From: Treponema primitia ZAS-2
Lineage (GTDB): Bacteria > Spirochaetota > Spirochaetia > Treponematales > Breznakiellaceae
NCBI RefSeq assembly: GCF_000214375.1
Contig: NC_015578.1
Span: 2,294,001-2,358,000 of the forward strand
Length of the DNA stretch: 64,000 nucleotides
Direction: 5' to 3'
Made by a program: the position numbers and the translations under genes. A model generated the notes under the pieces. It saw nothing but the letters and a program-made list of their open reading frames with translations, was not told the DNA's origin and did no database searches. Below are positions 16,391-24,278 of the stretch, in pieces (position 1 is the first letter of the stretch; each line of letters opens with the position of its first letter).

Positions 16391-17498
16391 TCCCCCGGAG
16401 CCTCCGCTGCTGATCCAGCACTGCCTCCAAAGGCAGCGGCCGGGTCCGGGTGGGGGCACAGGGTTTTCCCGCTTCATCCTGGATTGAAAGGCCGCCGTTG
16501 CCAATGGTTTGGGCCGCCTCCATGATGGGGAAGGCGCCGGTTTCCAGGTACTTGGCAATAGGACCCGAAAGATCCTCCCCAGCGGCTTCCACCGCCTCTG
16601 CATAAAGCTCAGGAAAGGACAGGGTATACTCAGGCCCATTCAGAAGGGGATAATACCAAACTGAATGTTCCCGGTTAAGGTAATCGGCATCGGAGGGCAA
16701 ATCTTCGGGGTACAGGTAAACCAGGGGCATCTCTTCCAGGATAGCCTGGTATTGGGGATCCTTTGAATGAAGGGTGGTGCGCTTGGGTGCAGTGATCCGG
16801 AAAAAATCCGCGCAGTCCCGGAAGGTGTTGTCCATGCGCTGGGCAAGCTTTATATCTTTGCCGGCCCGTTCGGGAAAGGTACGGCAAAGCGCCTGGGCAA
16901 GCAATTCCCTTAGCCCCGGGGGCGGCGCCTCACAGATCGCCACCAGGGTTTCCTGGTCCCAGGCTGCAACAGGTATACCCCGCCGTTCCTCCAGCATAAG
17001 TGCATCGATAATCCGCTCAAAAAAGGCATGGATATTCCGGCTGTTTACCCCTTTGACGGGGCCGGGTTTTCTCTCAGCCCCGGTTATGGCAGTTTTATAT
17101 ACAATATAAGGATGACAAGCCCGGTCCAGGATTGCGTGGGTCATGAAACCCAGGGCATAGGCGCCCAGGGCGGTGATGCTCCCCTCTTTACGGTGGGCCC
17201 GCACATCTTCGGCGCTGGCCGGGGGGTCAGGCAGTGCCATTTTCAGGAGCACACCGGTAAAGACACCGCAACCCCGGCGGTGCAGCAGGGTCCCGTATTC
17301 CAAGCCTACCGGCCTGGTCATCTGGTTGTGGTAGAAAATATCCGGCCCCTGGCAGCCCAGGGTAAAGGCGGCCCTGAATTCTTCCGCTACTTTTTCCCGG
17401 GCCCTTTGAGCGACTATCCCGAAACGGGGGAAGAGCAGCCGGTACAGGCAGTCAATCAGATCTTCCCCAAAAAGGGTATGCAGTATCTGGGAAGGCAC
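16380..17498 (-). CDS. Zinc-dependent phospholipase C-like domain protein
   Basis: 372 residues, starting at a GTG after GAGGGG. The N-terminal half has spaced His and Asp residues (MPSQILHTLFGE, GCQGPDIFYHN, LLHRRGCGVF, LGFMTHAILDRACHPYI), the layout of zinc-dependent phospholipase C-like proteins with three zinc sites. The C-terminal half has no recognised domain. No signal peptide is seen, so it is probably cytoplasmic, unlike secreted phospholipases. It is last in a minus-strand operon, 18 bases after the clpP-like stop. Confidence 0.7.
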   Translation of the reverse strand: MPSQILHTLFGEDLIDCLYRLLFPRFGIVAQRAREKVAEEFRAAFTLGCQGPDIFYHNQMTRPVGLEYGTLLHRRGCGVFTGVLLKMALPDPPASAEDVRAHRKEGSITALGAYALGFMTHAILDRACHPYIVYKTAITGAERKPGPVKGVNSRNIHAFFERIIDALMLEERRGIPVAAWDQETLVAICEAPPPGLRELLAQALCRTFPERAGKDIKLAQRMDNTFRDCADFFRITAPKRTTLHSKDPQYQAILEEMPLVYLYPEDLPSDADYLNREHSVWYYPLLNGPEYTLSFPELYAEAVEAAGEDLSGPIAKYLETGAFPIMEAAQTIGNGGLSIQDEAGKPCAPTRTRPLPLEAVLDQQRRLRGIRI

Positions 17499-17516
17499 GG
17501 GCCCCTCAGCCCCGGC

Positions 17517-18152
17517 TTATAATTCGTCCCGGCGGGTGATAACCCGGGAAATCAGGCCGTACTTGACCGCTTCCTCGGCATTCATCCAGTAGTCCCGGTC
17601 GGTATCCTTTTCCACCTGGGCAAAGGCCACCCCGGTTTCATCCGCAATAAGGCGGTTGATCTTTTCCCTGAGTTTTTCCAGTTCCCGGGCGTGGATTTCA
17701 ATATCCGTTGCCACCCCCCGGATCCCCGAAAGGGGCTGGTGGATCAGATAATGGCTGTTAGGGAGCCCTACCCGCCTTTCCTTGGGCGCAGCAAGCTGGA
17801 TGATCGCCGCGGCGCTTGCCACCAGGCCCATACCGATGGTCCATACCGGAGGCTTTATAAAGCGTATCATATCAAAAATGGCGTACCCCGCATCGGCATC
17901 CCCCCCGGGGGAATCGATGAAAATACGGATGGGGTCCTCCCCCATGTCCTCCAGGAGCAGAAGCTGCCTGATGGTCCGTTCCGCCAGATCCTTCTTTATT
18001 TCCCCGGAAAGCAGTATGGTCCGGGTCTTCAGCATCTTATGTAACAGGGGGTCCCCCCCTTTCGCCTCTTCCTTGCTATCCTCGTCTTCCTCATCCTCTT
18101 CTTCATCCTGGACGCGAATTCTCTCTTTCTGATTCTCAAACCGGTACTTCAT
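17517..18152 (-). CDS. clpP: ClpP-like serine protease subunit
   Basis: 211-residue ATP-dependent protease subunit. The catalytic Ser is in GLVASAAAII, His in HYLIHQPLSG, and Asp in DTDRDYWM. An unusual acidic N-terminal stretch (DEEEDEEDEDSKEE, about residues 15-28) precedes the ClpP fold and is not present in standard ClpP. The Ser motif lacks the Met of the common ASMAA. Start at 18152 chosen for the GGAG site 6 bases upstream; an ATG five codons earlier is possible. Treponemes often have two ClpP paralogues; this looks like the divergent one. The partner ATPase gene is not in the window. Confidence 0.88.
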   Translation of the reverse strand: MKYRFENQKERIRVQDEEEDEEDEDSKEEAKGGDPLLHKMLKTRTILLSGEIKKDLAERTIRQLLLLEDMGEDPIRIFIDSPGGDADAGYAIFDMIRFIKPPVWTIGMGLVASAAAIIQLAAPKERRVGLPNSHYLIHQPLSGIRGVATDIEIHARELEKLREKINRLIADETGVAFAQVEKDTDRDYWMNAEEAVKYGLISRVITRRDEL

Positions 18153-18187
18153 TAGGAGCTCCTTCATATATAGAAAATATAAGTAAT

Positions 18188-18718
18188 TTATTCGGCCAAG
18201 GTCAATCGATTAAGCAAGATACTTATTGCGTCCCCTGCTGCTGCGTTCCGTATGGCGCTCCGGTCCCCATCATAATGGCGGCACAGGGCCTCCGCAGAAA
18301 ACCCCTGCCGGGCAAAGCCTATCCAGACCGTACCTACCGGCTGCCCCGAGCCGTCTCCGTCGGGGCCGGCAAGACCGGTGACCGACACCGCCACATGGGC
18401 GCCGCTTTTTTCCAGAGCTCCATCAGCCATGGCGCAGGCAGTTTCCCTGCTTACCGCACCGCAGCGGTCAATCAGTTCCCTTTCTATCCCCAGCAGTTTT
18501 ACCTTGGCGTCAATAGAATAGGTAACAAAGGAACCCCAGAACACCCGGGACGCCCCGGGTACCCGGGCGATACGGTCCGCCACAAGCCCTGCGGTGCAGG
18601 ATTCGGCGGCGGCCAGGGTAAGGGATTCAGCGGCCAAAGCCGTGATCAGGGCGGCTGCTGGGGTATCCCCAGCAGCCGGAACTCCCGTGTTGCCGCCGGA
18701 CCTGGGGGCTTCAGTCAT
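18188..18718 (-). CDS. pncC: CinA C-terminal domain protein, nicotinamide-nucleotide amidase
   Basis: Deamidates NMN to nicotinate mononucleotide in NAD recycling. 176 residues: LTLAAAESCTAGLVADRIARVPGAS, SFVTYSIDAKVKLLGI, VSRETACAMADGAL, VSVTGLAGPDGDG, and GTVWIGFA are the conserved CinA-C blocks. The stand-alone form lacks the N-terminal CinA domain, as in E. coli YgaD. It overlaps the end of the bactofilin gene by 8 bases. Confidence 0.9.
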   Translation of the reverse strand: MTEAPRSGGNTGVPAAGDTPAAALITALAAESLTLAAAESCTAGLVADRIARVPGASRVFWGSFVTYSIDAKVKLLGIERELIDRCGAVSRETACAMADGALEKSGAHVAVSVTGLAGPDGDGSGQPVGTVWIGFARQGFSAEALCRHYDGDRSAIRNAAAGDAISILLNRLTLAE

Positions 18719-19127
18719 TCATTCTCTGCAATTCTGCTTTGATCTCCTCGGTGGGCCGGGAGAATATCTCCACTTCCTTATCCACCCCGGTCATGCTGCA
18801 TTGCCCCTCAAAGAGAACCCCATCGGCAATGCGCAGCCTGGCGGCGCTGCAATCACCCCGGACCTCGGCGCCGGTATACATATCGATCCTGTCCATGGCG
18901 TGCACCTCCCCAACCACGGTCCCGTAGACCATCAGGGAACTGACGGTGATATGATCCGCCTCCACCACAGCGCCCTTATCTACAATAAGCGCCCCAGTGG
19001 CTTCTATAGTCCCCTTGAATTTACCCTGGATACAGAGGGTCTCCTTAAACCGGAGTATGCCGCTGAAACTGGTACGGTCCCCGAGGATCACAGTGGTGTT
19101 TTTTTTCTTGTTATCTGTCTTTGCCAT
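18711..19127 (-). CDS. Bactofilin family cytoskeletal protein
   Basis: 138-residue protein with the beta-helix repeats of bactofilins: ILGDRTSFSGILRFKETLCIQGKFKGTI, then LIVDKGAVVEADHITVSSLMVYGTVVGEV and MYTGAEVRGDCSAARLRIADG. Bactofilins polymerise without nucleotide and shape cells; in spirochaetes they affect helical form and motility. GGAGG precedes the ATG. It overlaps the response-regulator gene by 17 bases, so translation is coupled. Confidence 0.9.
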   Translation of the reverse strand: MAKTDNKKKNTTVILGDRTSFSGILRFKETLCIQGKFKGTIEATGALIVDKGAVVEADHITVSSLMVYGTVVGEVHAMDRIDMYTGAEVRGDCSAARLRIADGVLFEGQCSMTGVDKEVEIFSRPTEEIKAELQRMND

Positions 19128-19848
19128 GATCCTCCATATCCTGCCGTAAGGAATGTTGGATCCGGGTTTCCAGGGTTTTTATACCAATTTCATTCTTCTT
19201 CAGATCCTCCCATTCAGAGAGGGTCCGCTCTACCCGGGCATCCAGTTCAGCGATATGTTTCCGCATCGAAACGGTTTTATCCTTTATAAGATCCAGAAGC
19301 CGGGGTAGGGTTTTTTCGTCAATAGTTTCTGTGCTCCTGGAGACCTGGGTTATAGCCGCATCCAGATCGTCCATGCCCTTTATAAAATCCCCCATTGAGG
19401 CCTTTATGTCGGCGCTCAGTTCCTCCGCCTGGCTCAGCCGGGATTCCCGGACCAGGATCTGCCCAAAGAGTTCTCGGTTCCGCAGTACCGCCCTGATCCG
19501 GGCCAGGACTTCGGAAAAATTAAAGGGCTTGGTAATATAGTCGTCGATCCCCAGCTCAAAGCCTTCGACCTTATCTTTCACATCGTCCAGGGCGGAGAGC
19601 ATGATGATCGGTATTTCCTGGTATTTGGGGTCTCCCTTGAGGAGCCGGGTAAGCTCCCAACCGGACATCTTAGGCATAATATTGTCAAGGATAATAAGAT
19701 CCGGGTGAAACTTCTTCACCTGTTCCAGAGCTGCCTGACCGTCCTCAGCTTTTTCAACCGCAAAGCCCAGTTTGGAGAGTATTACTTCAAAGAATTCAAC
19801 ATTCAGAGGGTCATCATCGGCAATAAGTATTCGCTTTTTTGTATTCAT
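19111..19848 (-). CDS. Response regulator with C-terminal coiled coil
   Basis: 245 residues. A receiver domain (1-120) has the acidic pocket ADDDP, phosphoacceptor Asp in IILDNIMPKMSG, LSA and TKPFN. The rest is predicted helical and charged (about 125-245), without a DNA-binding or enzymatic domain. This suggests signalling by protein contact. Its ATG overlaps the lnt stop (TGATG). The bactofilin gene overlaps its 3' end, so a link with cell shape is possible but inferred. No cognate kinase is nearby. Confidence 0.88.
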   Translation of the reverse strand: MNTKKRILIADDDPLNVEFFEVILSKLGFAVEKAEDGQAALEQVKKFHPDLIILDNIMPKMSGWELTRLLKGDPKYQEIPIIMLSALDDVKDKVEGFELGIDDYITKPFNFSEVLARIRAVLRNRELFGQILVRESRLSQAEELSADIKASMGDFIKGMDDLDAAITQVSRSTETIDEKTLPRLLDLIKDKTVSMRKHIAELDARVERTLSEWEDLKKNEIGIKTLETRIQHSLRQDMEDHGKDR

Positions 19849-21476
19849 CAGTTCCTTCCTTTTCGCATTATACCCCGCAGAGCCCCCAGGATCAACATGA
19901 ATGCCGCCGCAAGGACAAAGAGTTTCCCCCAGATATCTCCCCAGAAGGTATAGGGGGTATTCGGGCTTATCACCGGAACTTCCACATTGATCCAGGCCTC
20001 GGTAAAGGGTTCCGCCATGGCCAGAACCTTGCCATAGGGATCAATGGCGCAGGTCTGGCCTGAAGCAGTGGACCGCACCATGGAGCGGCGGTTTTCCACC
20101 GCCCGGAACACCGCCATGGACAGGTGCTGCATCTGGGCGGGAACACTCTTGGACCATGCATCATTGCTGAGATTTACGATAAGCTCCGCCCCATTTCGAA
20201 CAAAATCCCGGGAAAGGTAGCCGAAAATATCCTCAAAACAGATGGGTGTCGAAAATTTAAGGCCCCGGCTTTCAAAGACTGTGGCCTCCTCACCCTCTTT
20301 CCAGAAGTGGGTATCCGCTTTTTCCAGCATATCGTATATCCAGGGAAGCTGCTTCTGATAGGGAAAGTGCTCAGTAAAGGGTACCAGGTGGAGTTTCCGG
20401 TATATCTGGTTTATGGTGTTCCCCTCAAAGAGCATTACCCCGTTGTAATCCACCCGTTCCAAAATTCCCTGGGCATTAAGCTCCCGACGGGCATCGTCAT
20501 TCCCGATCACATAGGGGACTTCCTGGGTCGCCAGAAAGTCCATCAGATCCCGTACCAGGAGAAAAGACTCAGGATCATCCCGGTACATGGTATGCCAAAA
20601 GATGCGGGGAACAAAGGCCGTCTCAGACCAGACCACCAGATCCGTTTCAGGGGCCGCATCCAGGGCTTCCAGAGAAAGCCGCCTCAGGGTGTCAAAGTTT
20701 TTCCGGTACTCCGTGATACCCCCCCGCCAGGGGTCGGTGTTATGCTGGATCAGGGCGACATGAGCCTTAGGTGCAGCGGAATAATCCACCGGGGACACAA
20801 AGCCGTAAACCAGGGTTGCTGTCAAGGCTATTACCCAGACCAAAGCGGCGGCCCATTCCTGGCTTAAAAAAGCCCGCAGAGGCCGGATAAAACCACCCCG
20901 GGGGGTCCCCAGGGGCTGCCGGTCCCTGAGAGCCCCAGCTATATAGACCGAGGGAAAGACAACCAGGGCGGAAACCCCCCAGACCCCGAAGATGGCGGCG
21001 ATCCGGATTACCGGCAACACTTGCCATTGGGAATAACCGGTTATTCCGTATGGATAACCCAGGAAACCCTGGGTACGGAGAAATTCATAGGCGATCCAAA
21101 GTATCCATTGGACTATATACCCCTTCCGGGGAAAGAGTATGGTTGCCAATTTTAACAGGGGAAAGAGTATGGCAAAATAAACCAGGTAGATGGAACCCAC
21201 GATGAGCCCCGCTAGGGGGTGGAACACACTGAGCCAGTAGTTGAACAGCCCATAGGCGGCATACCCGTAGAGGGCGCCAAAAAAGATCGAGGCCGGTAGG
21301 GATACCTGATAGATCACCCAAAACACCGGGACAAAGGCTATCCACCCTAAAAAGGAAAGACCGTTTATAGCTATAGGGTTAGGAAAGGATCCGGCAAAGA
21401 GCAGAGCCCCTAGGAGTATCAAAGCGATCTGAACCGGAAAACCCTTCCAGTTCCGGGCGCCCTTTAAGGAGCTCAT
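19848..21476 (-). CDS. lnt: Apolipoprotein N-acyltransferase
   Basis: Adds the third acyl chain to lipoproteins in the inner membrane. 542 residues: several membrane helices in the first 210 residues, then a nitrilase-like catalytic domain. The catalytic Glu is in LVVWSETAFVPR, the Lys is in YRKLHLVPFTE, and the Cys is in TPICFEDIFGY. A final membrane helix, FVLAAAFMLILGALRG, ends the protein. Its ATG overlaps the HU stop by four bases. Confidence 0.94.
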   Translation of the reverse strand: MSSLKGARNWKGFPVQIALILLGALLFAGSFPNPIAINGLSFLGWIAFVPVFWVIYQVSLPASIFFGALYGYAAYGLFNYWLSVFHPLAGLIVGSIYLVYFAILFPLLKLATILFPRKGYIVQWILWIAYEFLRTQGFLGYPYGITGYSQWQVLPVIRIAAIFGVWGVSALVVFPSVYIAGALRDRQPLGTPRGGFIRPLRAFLSQEWAAALVWVIALTATLVYGFVSPVDYSAAPKAHVALIQHNTDPWRGGITEYRKNFDTLRRLSLEALDAAPETDLVVWSETAFVPRIFWHTMYRDDPESFLLVRDLMDFLATQEVPYVIGNDDARRELNAQGILERVDYNGVMLFEGNTINQIYRKLHLVPFTEHFPYQKQLPWIYDMLEKADTHFWKEGEEATVFESRGLKFSTPICFEDIFGYLSRDFVRNGAELIVNLSNDAWSKSVPAQMQHLSMAVFRAVENRRSMVRSTASGQTCAIDPYGKVLAMAEPFTEAWINVEVPVISPNTPYTFWGDIWGKLFVLAAAFMLILGALRGIMRKGRN

Positions 21477-21883
21477 GTCGTATCGCCATCTCCGCGGGAA
21501 GCTTCGCTGGATGTTCCGCGGGAAGCTTCGCTGGACCTTCTGCGGGGGGCTTCGCTGGCAGGGGACTTTTCAGTGGCGCCTATATTCCAGACATCCTGTT
21601 TCAGTTCGCGACCAGGCCTGAAGGCGGCAATCCCGTGGGAATTAACCGAAACCTGTTCACCGGTCTTCGGATTCCTGGCTTTCTGCCGGCCCTTACGGAT
21701 ACGTACTTCAAAGGTTCCAAAACCACGCAACTCAATAACCATCTGTTGGATCAGAGAATCTTTAACTTCTTCTATAAAAAGATCCACCACGGTCCGTATT
21801 TCTTTACGGCTCATCCCGATCTTTTCATATACAGAATCAATAATATCAGCCTTAGTTACCTTCTGACCCGCTTTTCCCGCCAT
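21473..21883 (-). CDS. HU/IHF-type nucleoid protein with repetitive C-terminal tail
   Basis: DNA-bending protein of 136 residues. Residues 1-95 are a normal HU fold: TKADIIDSVYEKIGMSRKEI, FGTFEVRIRKGRQKARNPKTGE. The tail (about 105-136) is built on an 8-residue repeat, TSSEASRG-like, encoded by three 24-bp units at 21491-21562. HU proteins normally end near residue 90-100, so the tail is extra. The unit is related to a 24-bp repeat in the gene at 35829. GAGGGCGG precedes the ATG. Confidence 0.9.
   Translation of the reverse strand: MAGKAGQKVTKADIIDSVYEKIGMSRKEIRTVVDLFIEEVKDSLIQQMVIELRGFGTFEVRIRKGRQKARNPKTGEQVSVNSHGIAAFRPGRELKQDVWNIGATEKSPASEAPRRRSSEASRGTSSEASRGDGDTT
21491..21562. repeat. 24-bp tandem repeat, 3 units, inside the HU gene tail
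   Basis: Units at 21491, 21515 and 21539, core GCGGGAAGCTTCGCTGGA on the plus strand; the first two differ only in the last three bases. Same period and similar core as the array at 36498-36617. Confidence 0.9.
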
Positions 21884-21943
21884 TCCGCCCTCATAATTCG
21901 ATTTACCTACCCCGTGGGGCAGGAAACCTTGAGTATCCCCATG

Positions 21944-22219
21944 TTACTGGGCTGCTTTCAGAGAATTAAAGAGCCGCTGCATCCTGGATTTCTTCCGAGA
22001 GGCAGCGTTTTTCTTAACAATCCCCTTACGGGCAGCGGTATCTAGCTTTTTAATCATCTCCTTAAGAGCTAATTCAGCATTATCAAGCTCTTTCTTCCGG
22101 GATAAAACCTCAAATTTCTTTACGCTGGTCCTTACAGAACTCTTAACCGCCTTATTTCTCAAACGGCGCTCTTCACTCTGCCGATGCCGTTTCTCTGCGG
22201 AACTGCTTTTACCTGCCAA
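21944..22219 (-). CDS. rpsT: Ribosomal protein bS20
   Basis: Small-subunit protein that binds 16S rRNA. 91 residues, Lys/Arg rich: SAEKRHRQSEERRLRNKAVKS, KKLDTAARKGIVKKNAASRKKSRM. The start codon is TTG, as in E. coli rpsT, where it takes part in autoregulation. It lies 60 bases upstream of the HU gene in the same direction. Confidence 0.95.
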   Translation of the reverse strand: MAGKSSSAEKRHRQSEERRLRNKAVKSSVRTSVKKFEVLSRKKELDNAELALKEMIKKLDTAARKGIVKKNAASRKKSRMQRLFNSLKAAQ

Positions 22220-22289
22220 CGGGAACCCCCACTATACAAAAAATTTAAACCGGCCATTACTAAAAAGTACCGGCATTTAGACTCGTGAT

Positions 22290-22460
22290 CTATTTAAAGT
22301 CCGAAGGTCGCCGCTCAGTACGTTTGCACTTTTCACACTCAGCGATATTCTTGAACTTTCCACCCTCAAACAGGGTCTTCATCTTGATTTCACCACCGCA
22401 GGAACAAAAGAATTTCTGGGTCGTGCTGGATGTACGGGCGTTTTTACTGGCCTGGGCCAT
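22290..22460 (-). CDS. Small zinc-ribbon protein, conserved hypothetical
   Basis: 56 residues from an ATG preceded by AAGGAG. Two Cys pairs, FFCSCGGEI and ECEKCKRT, form a probable zinc ribbon; the tail is basic. It precedes rpsT, so a role at the ribosome or in RNA binding is plausible but not shown. The frame extends 24 codons further upstream without a ribosome site. Confidence 0.75.
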   Translation of the reverse strand: MAQASKNARTSSTTQKFFCSCGGEIKMKTLFEGGKFKNIAECEKCKRTERRPSDFK

Positions 22461-22583
22461 AGCTTCACTCCTTGCCAAAAATGGCGTTTTTAAGGGGATT
22501 TTCGGCAAACCCCCAAAATAGTATCTTAACAAGATACCATAAGCCTGGGGAGACTGTCAACGGGGAAATCCGGGCCTCGCAAT

Positions 22584-23039
22584 TCAGTTTATGAAATCGA
22601 TTTTCCCTTCCTCGATTTTCGTGATCATATCAAGACGGCCCTGATGACGCCCGCCCTCAAATTCCGCCTGGAGCCAGGTTTTTATGATCAATTTAGCCGC
22701 ATCCGGAGCTATAACCCGGGCGCCCAGGGCAAGTATGTTGGCATTGTTATGCTGACGGGAGAGCAAGGCGGTATAGCAGTCTGTACAGACCACGGCTCGT
22801 ATACCCTTCACCTTATTCGCTGCCAGGGAAATCCCGAAACCGGTGCCGCAGATAATAATACCCTTATCACATTCACCGGAAGCAACTGCCTTTGCCGCTA
22901 AATACCCATATTTGGGATAATCGGCCCGCTCGCCGGAGGGGACGCCGAGATCCTTAAAGGGCAGCTTTAGTTCTTCCAGATAACGGCCTATTTCTTGCTT
23001 CATCTCAAATCCCGCGTGATCACTTGCTAAGGCTATCAT
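22584..23039 (-). CDS. rpiB: Ribose-5-phosphate isomerase B
   Basis: Interconverts ribose 5-phosphate and ribulose 5-phosphate. 151 residues: MIALASDHAGFEMKQEI, GIIICGTGFGISLAANK (active-site loop), DCYTALLSRQHNNANILALGARVI. Start at 23039 is preceded by GAGGAG; the frame is open upstream without a site. Divergent from the DtxR-like regulator gene. Confidence 0.94.
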   Translation of the reverse strand: MIALASDHAGFEMKQEIGRYLEELKLPFKDLGVPSGERADYPKYGYLAAKAVASGECDKGIIICGTGFGISLAANKVKGIRAVVCTDCYTALLSRQHNNANILALGARVIAPDAAKLIIKTWLQAEFEGGRHQGRLDMITKIEEGKIDFIN

Positions 23040-23059
23040 GGCATACTCCTCTATTAGGT

Positions 23060-23087
23060 AAACTATAATAAAGGTTGACAATAGTTT
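23060..23087. promoter_or_regulatory. Inverted repeat in the rpiB/DtxR intergenic region, possible operator
   Basis: AAACTAT at 23060-23066 and ATAGTTT at 23081-23087 are inverted, 21 bases centre to centre (two helical turns). The left arm overlaps a TATAAT element at 23064-23069. Position suits autoregulation of the DtxR-like gene. Confidence 0.35.
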
Positions 23088-23108
23088 CTATATCATCCAA
23101 AATAGAGT

Positions 23109-23489
23109 ATGACCCAATCTTTGGAAGATTATCTTGAAATGGTAAGTTTCCTGTCCGATGAAGGGGAAGTCCGGGTTACGGACATTGCCACCCGGCTGGG
23201 GGTGTCCAAACCCTCGGTACTTACCGCTTTGAAGTCCCTGGAAGAGCAGGGGTTGCTTGAACATGAGCGGTACCGTACGGTCAGCCTGACGGCAAAGGGA
23301 ACCCTGCAAGCTTCGGATATACGGGACCGGCATAACTTTCTCACCGCCTTCCTCCAGGATGTCCTGGGTGTGGGTGCGGAAACTGCCGAAGAAGATGCCT
23401 GCAAAATGGAACATATCCTCTCGGAAGAGACCCTAAAAAAAATGAAAATCCTTGCCAGGGCAAAGAAAAAAACTGATACCCACGCATAA
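23109..23489 (+). CDS. DtxR/MntR-family metal-dependent repressor
   Basis: 126-residue winged-helix regulator: QSLEDYLEMVSFLSDEGEVRVTDIATRLGVSKPSVLTALKSLEEQGLL, then a dimerisation/metal domain with DRHNFLTAFLQDVLGV and EEDACKMEHILSEETL, which supplies the Glu, Cys and His ligands typical of the family. It lacks a C-terminal SH3-like domain, as in MntR. A direct metal-transport target is not in the window. No good ribosome site precedes the ATG. Confidence 0.85.
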   Translation: MTQSLEDYLEMVSFLSDEGEVRVTDIATRLGVSKPSVLTALKSLEEQGLLEHERYRTVSLTAKGTLQASDIRDRHNFLTAFLQDVLGVGAETAEEDACKMEHILSEETLKKMKILARAKKKTDTHA

Positions 23490-24273
23490 CAGCGACTTCG
23501 AAGCTTATTATACCAAAATCTATGGAAAACGCTGGCAAGCCCTGCGGGAAAGCCTTCTGGAGGAAAATGCTGCCCTGCCCTACAGCGGGGGTAATCACCC
23601 GGACCGCAGACTCCTCAAGCCCTATATGCTGGACCGGGCTTCAATACTGGCAGCCCAATCCCTGCGGCTCCCTGAAGAAGGAATCATCCTGGACGCCTGC
23701 GCTGCCCCGGGGGGCAAAACCCTGGTCATCGCCTCTGTTTTAAAACCGGGCTTGACCCTCCTTTCAAACGAGCTTTCCGCTGAACGCAGACGCCGGCTGT
23801 CAAAGGTCCTGGACGAACATCTGCCCCCGGAAGTCCGGGAGCGGGTCACCGTCTCAGGCTTTGACGCAGCGGCAATCGGGGGCAAAAAAAGTGAACATAG
23901 CCGTTTTGCAGGGATACTGCTGGATGCCCCCTGTTCCAGCGAACGCCATGTTATCAACAGCGAAACCGCCCTTTCTCAATGGAAGCCGGCCCGCCCCCGC
24001 TTCCTCGCCCGCAGGCAATGGTCCCTGCTTTCATCGGCAGTTTTACTGCTGCGTCCCGGTGGATCCCTGGTCTACGCCACCTGCGCCCTGTCCCCGGAAG
24101 AAAACGACGCCGTGGTTTCCCGGCTCCGGGAAAAATATGAAGAGGCAATGGTTCCGGACCCGCCGGATTTTGTGGAAGGGGAAGCAACTGAATGCGGCAG
24201 GATCATCCTTCCCGATGTATGCGGCGGCATGGGGCCCATGTATGTGGCGCGGTTCAGGAAGCGGGAACTGTAG
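23452..24273 (+). CDS. RsmB/NOP-family RNA (cytosine-5) methyltransferase
   Basis: 273 residues. SAM-binding motif ILDACAAPGGKTLVIAS, motif IV LLDAPCSSERH and motif VI YATCALSPEEND carry the two Cys of the RNA m5C methyltransferase mechanism. The N-terminal RNA-binding domain of RsmB is missing, so the protein is closer to the short NOP2/YebU-like core; the exact target (rRNA or tRNA) is open. It starts at a TTG that overlaps the regulator gene by 38 bases; no strong ribosome site is seen, so translation may be coupled. Confidence 0.85.
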   Translation: MPGQRKKLIPTHNSDFEAYYTKIYGKRWQALRESLLEENAALPYSGGNHPDRRLLKPYMLDRASILAAQSLRLPEEGIILDACAAPGGKTLVIASVLKPGLTLLSNELSAERRRRLSKVLDEHLPPEVRERVTVSGFDAAAIGGKKSEHSRFAGILLDAPCSSERHVINSETALSQWKPARPRFLARRQWSLLSSAVLLLRPGGSLVYATCALSPEENDAVVSRLREKYEEAMVPDPPDFVEGEATECGRIILPDVCGGMGPMYVARFRKREL

Positions 24274-24278
24274 TTTTC

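Noticed and set aside
15871-16416. About 28-bp similar stretches (15871 and 16388) after the two FMN-protein genes
   Set aside because: Short and GC-rich, partly inside the end of the convergent gene; could be chance or old terminator sequence, too weak to call.
21491-21562. 24-bp repeats considered as a CRISPR array
   Set aside because: Units are directly adjacent with no spacers and lie inside coding sequence. The same applies to 36498-36617.
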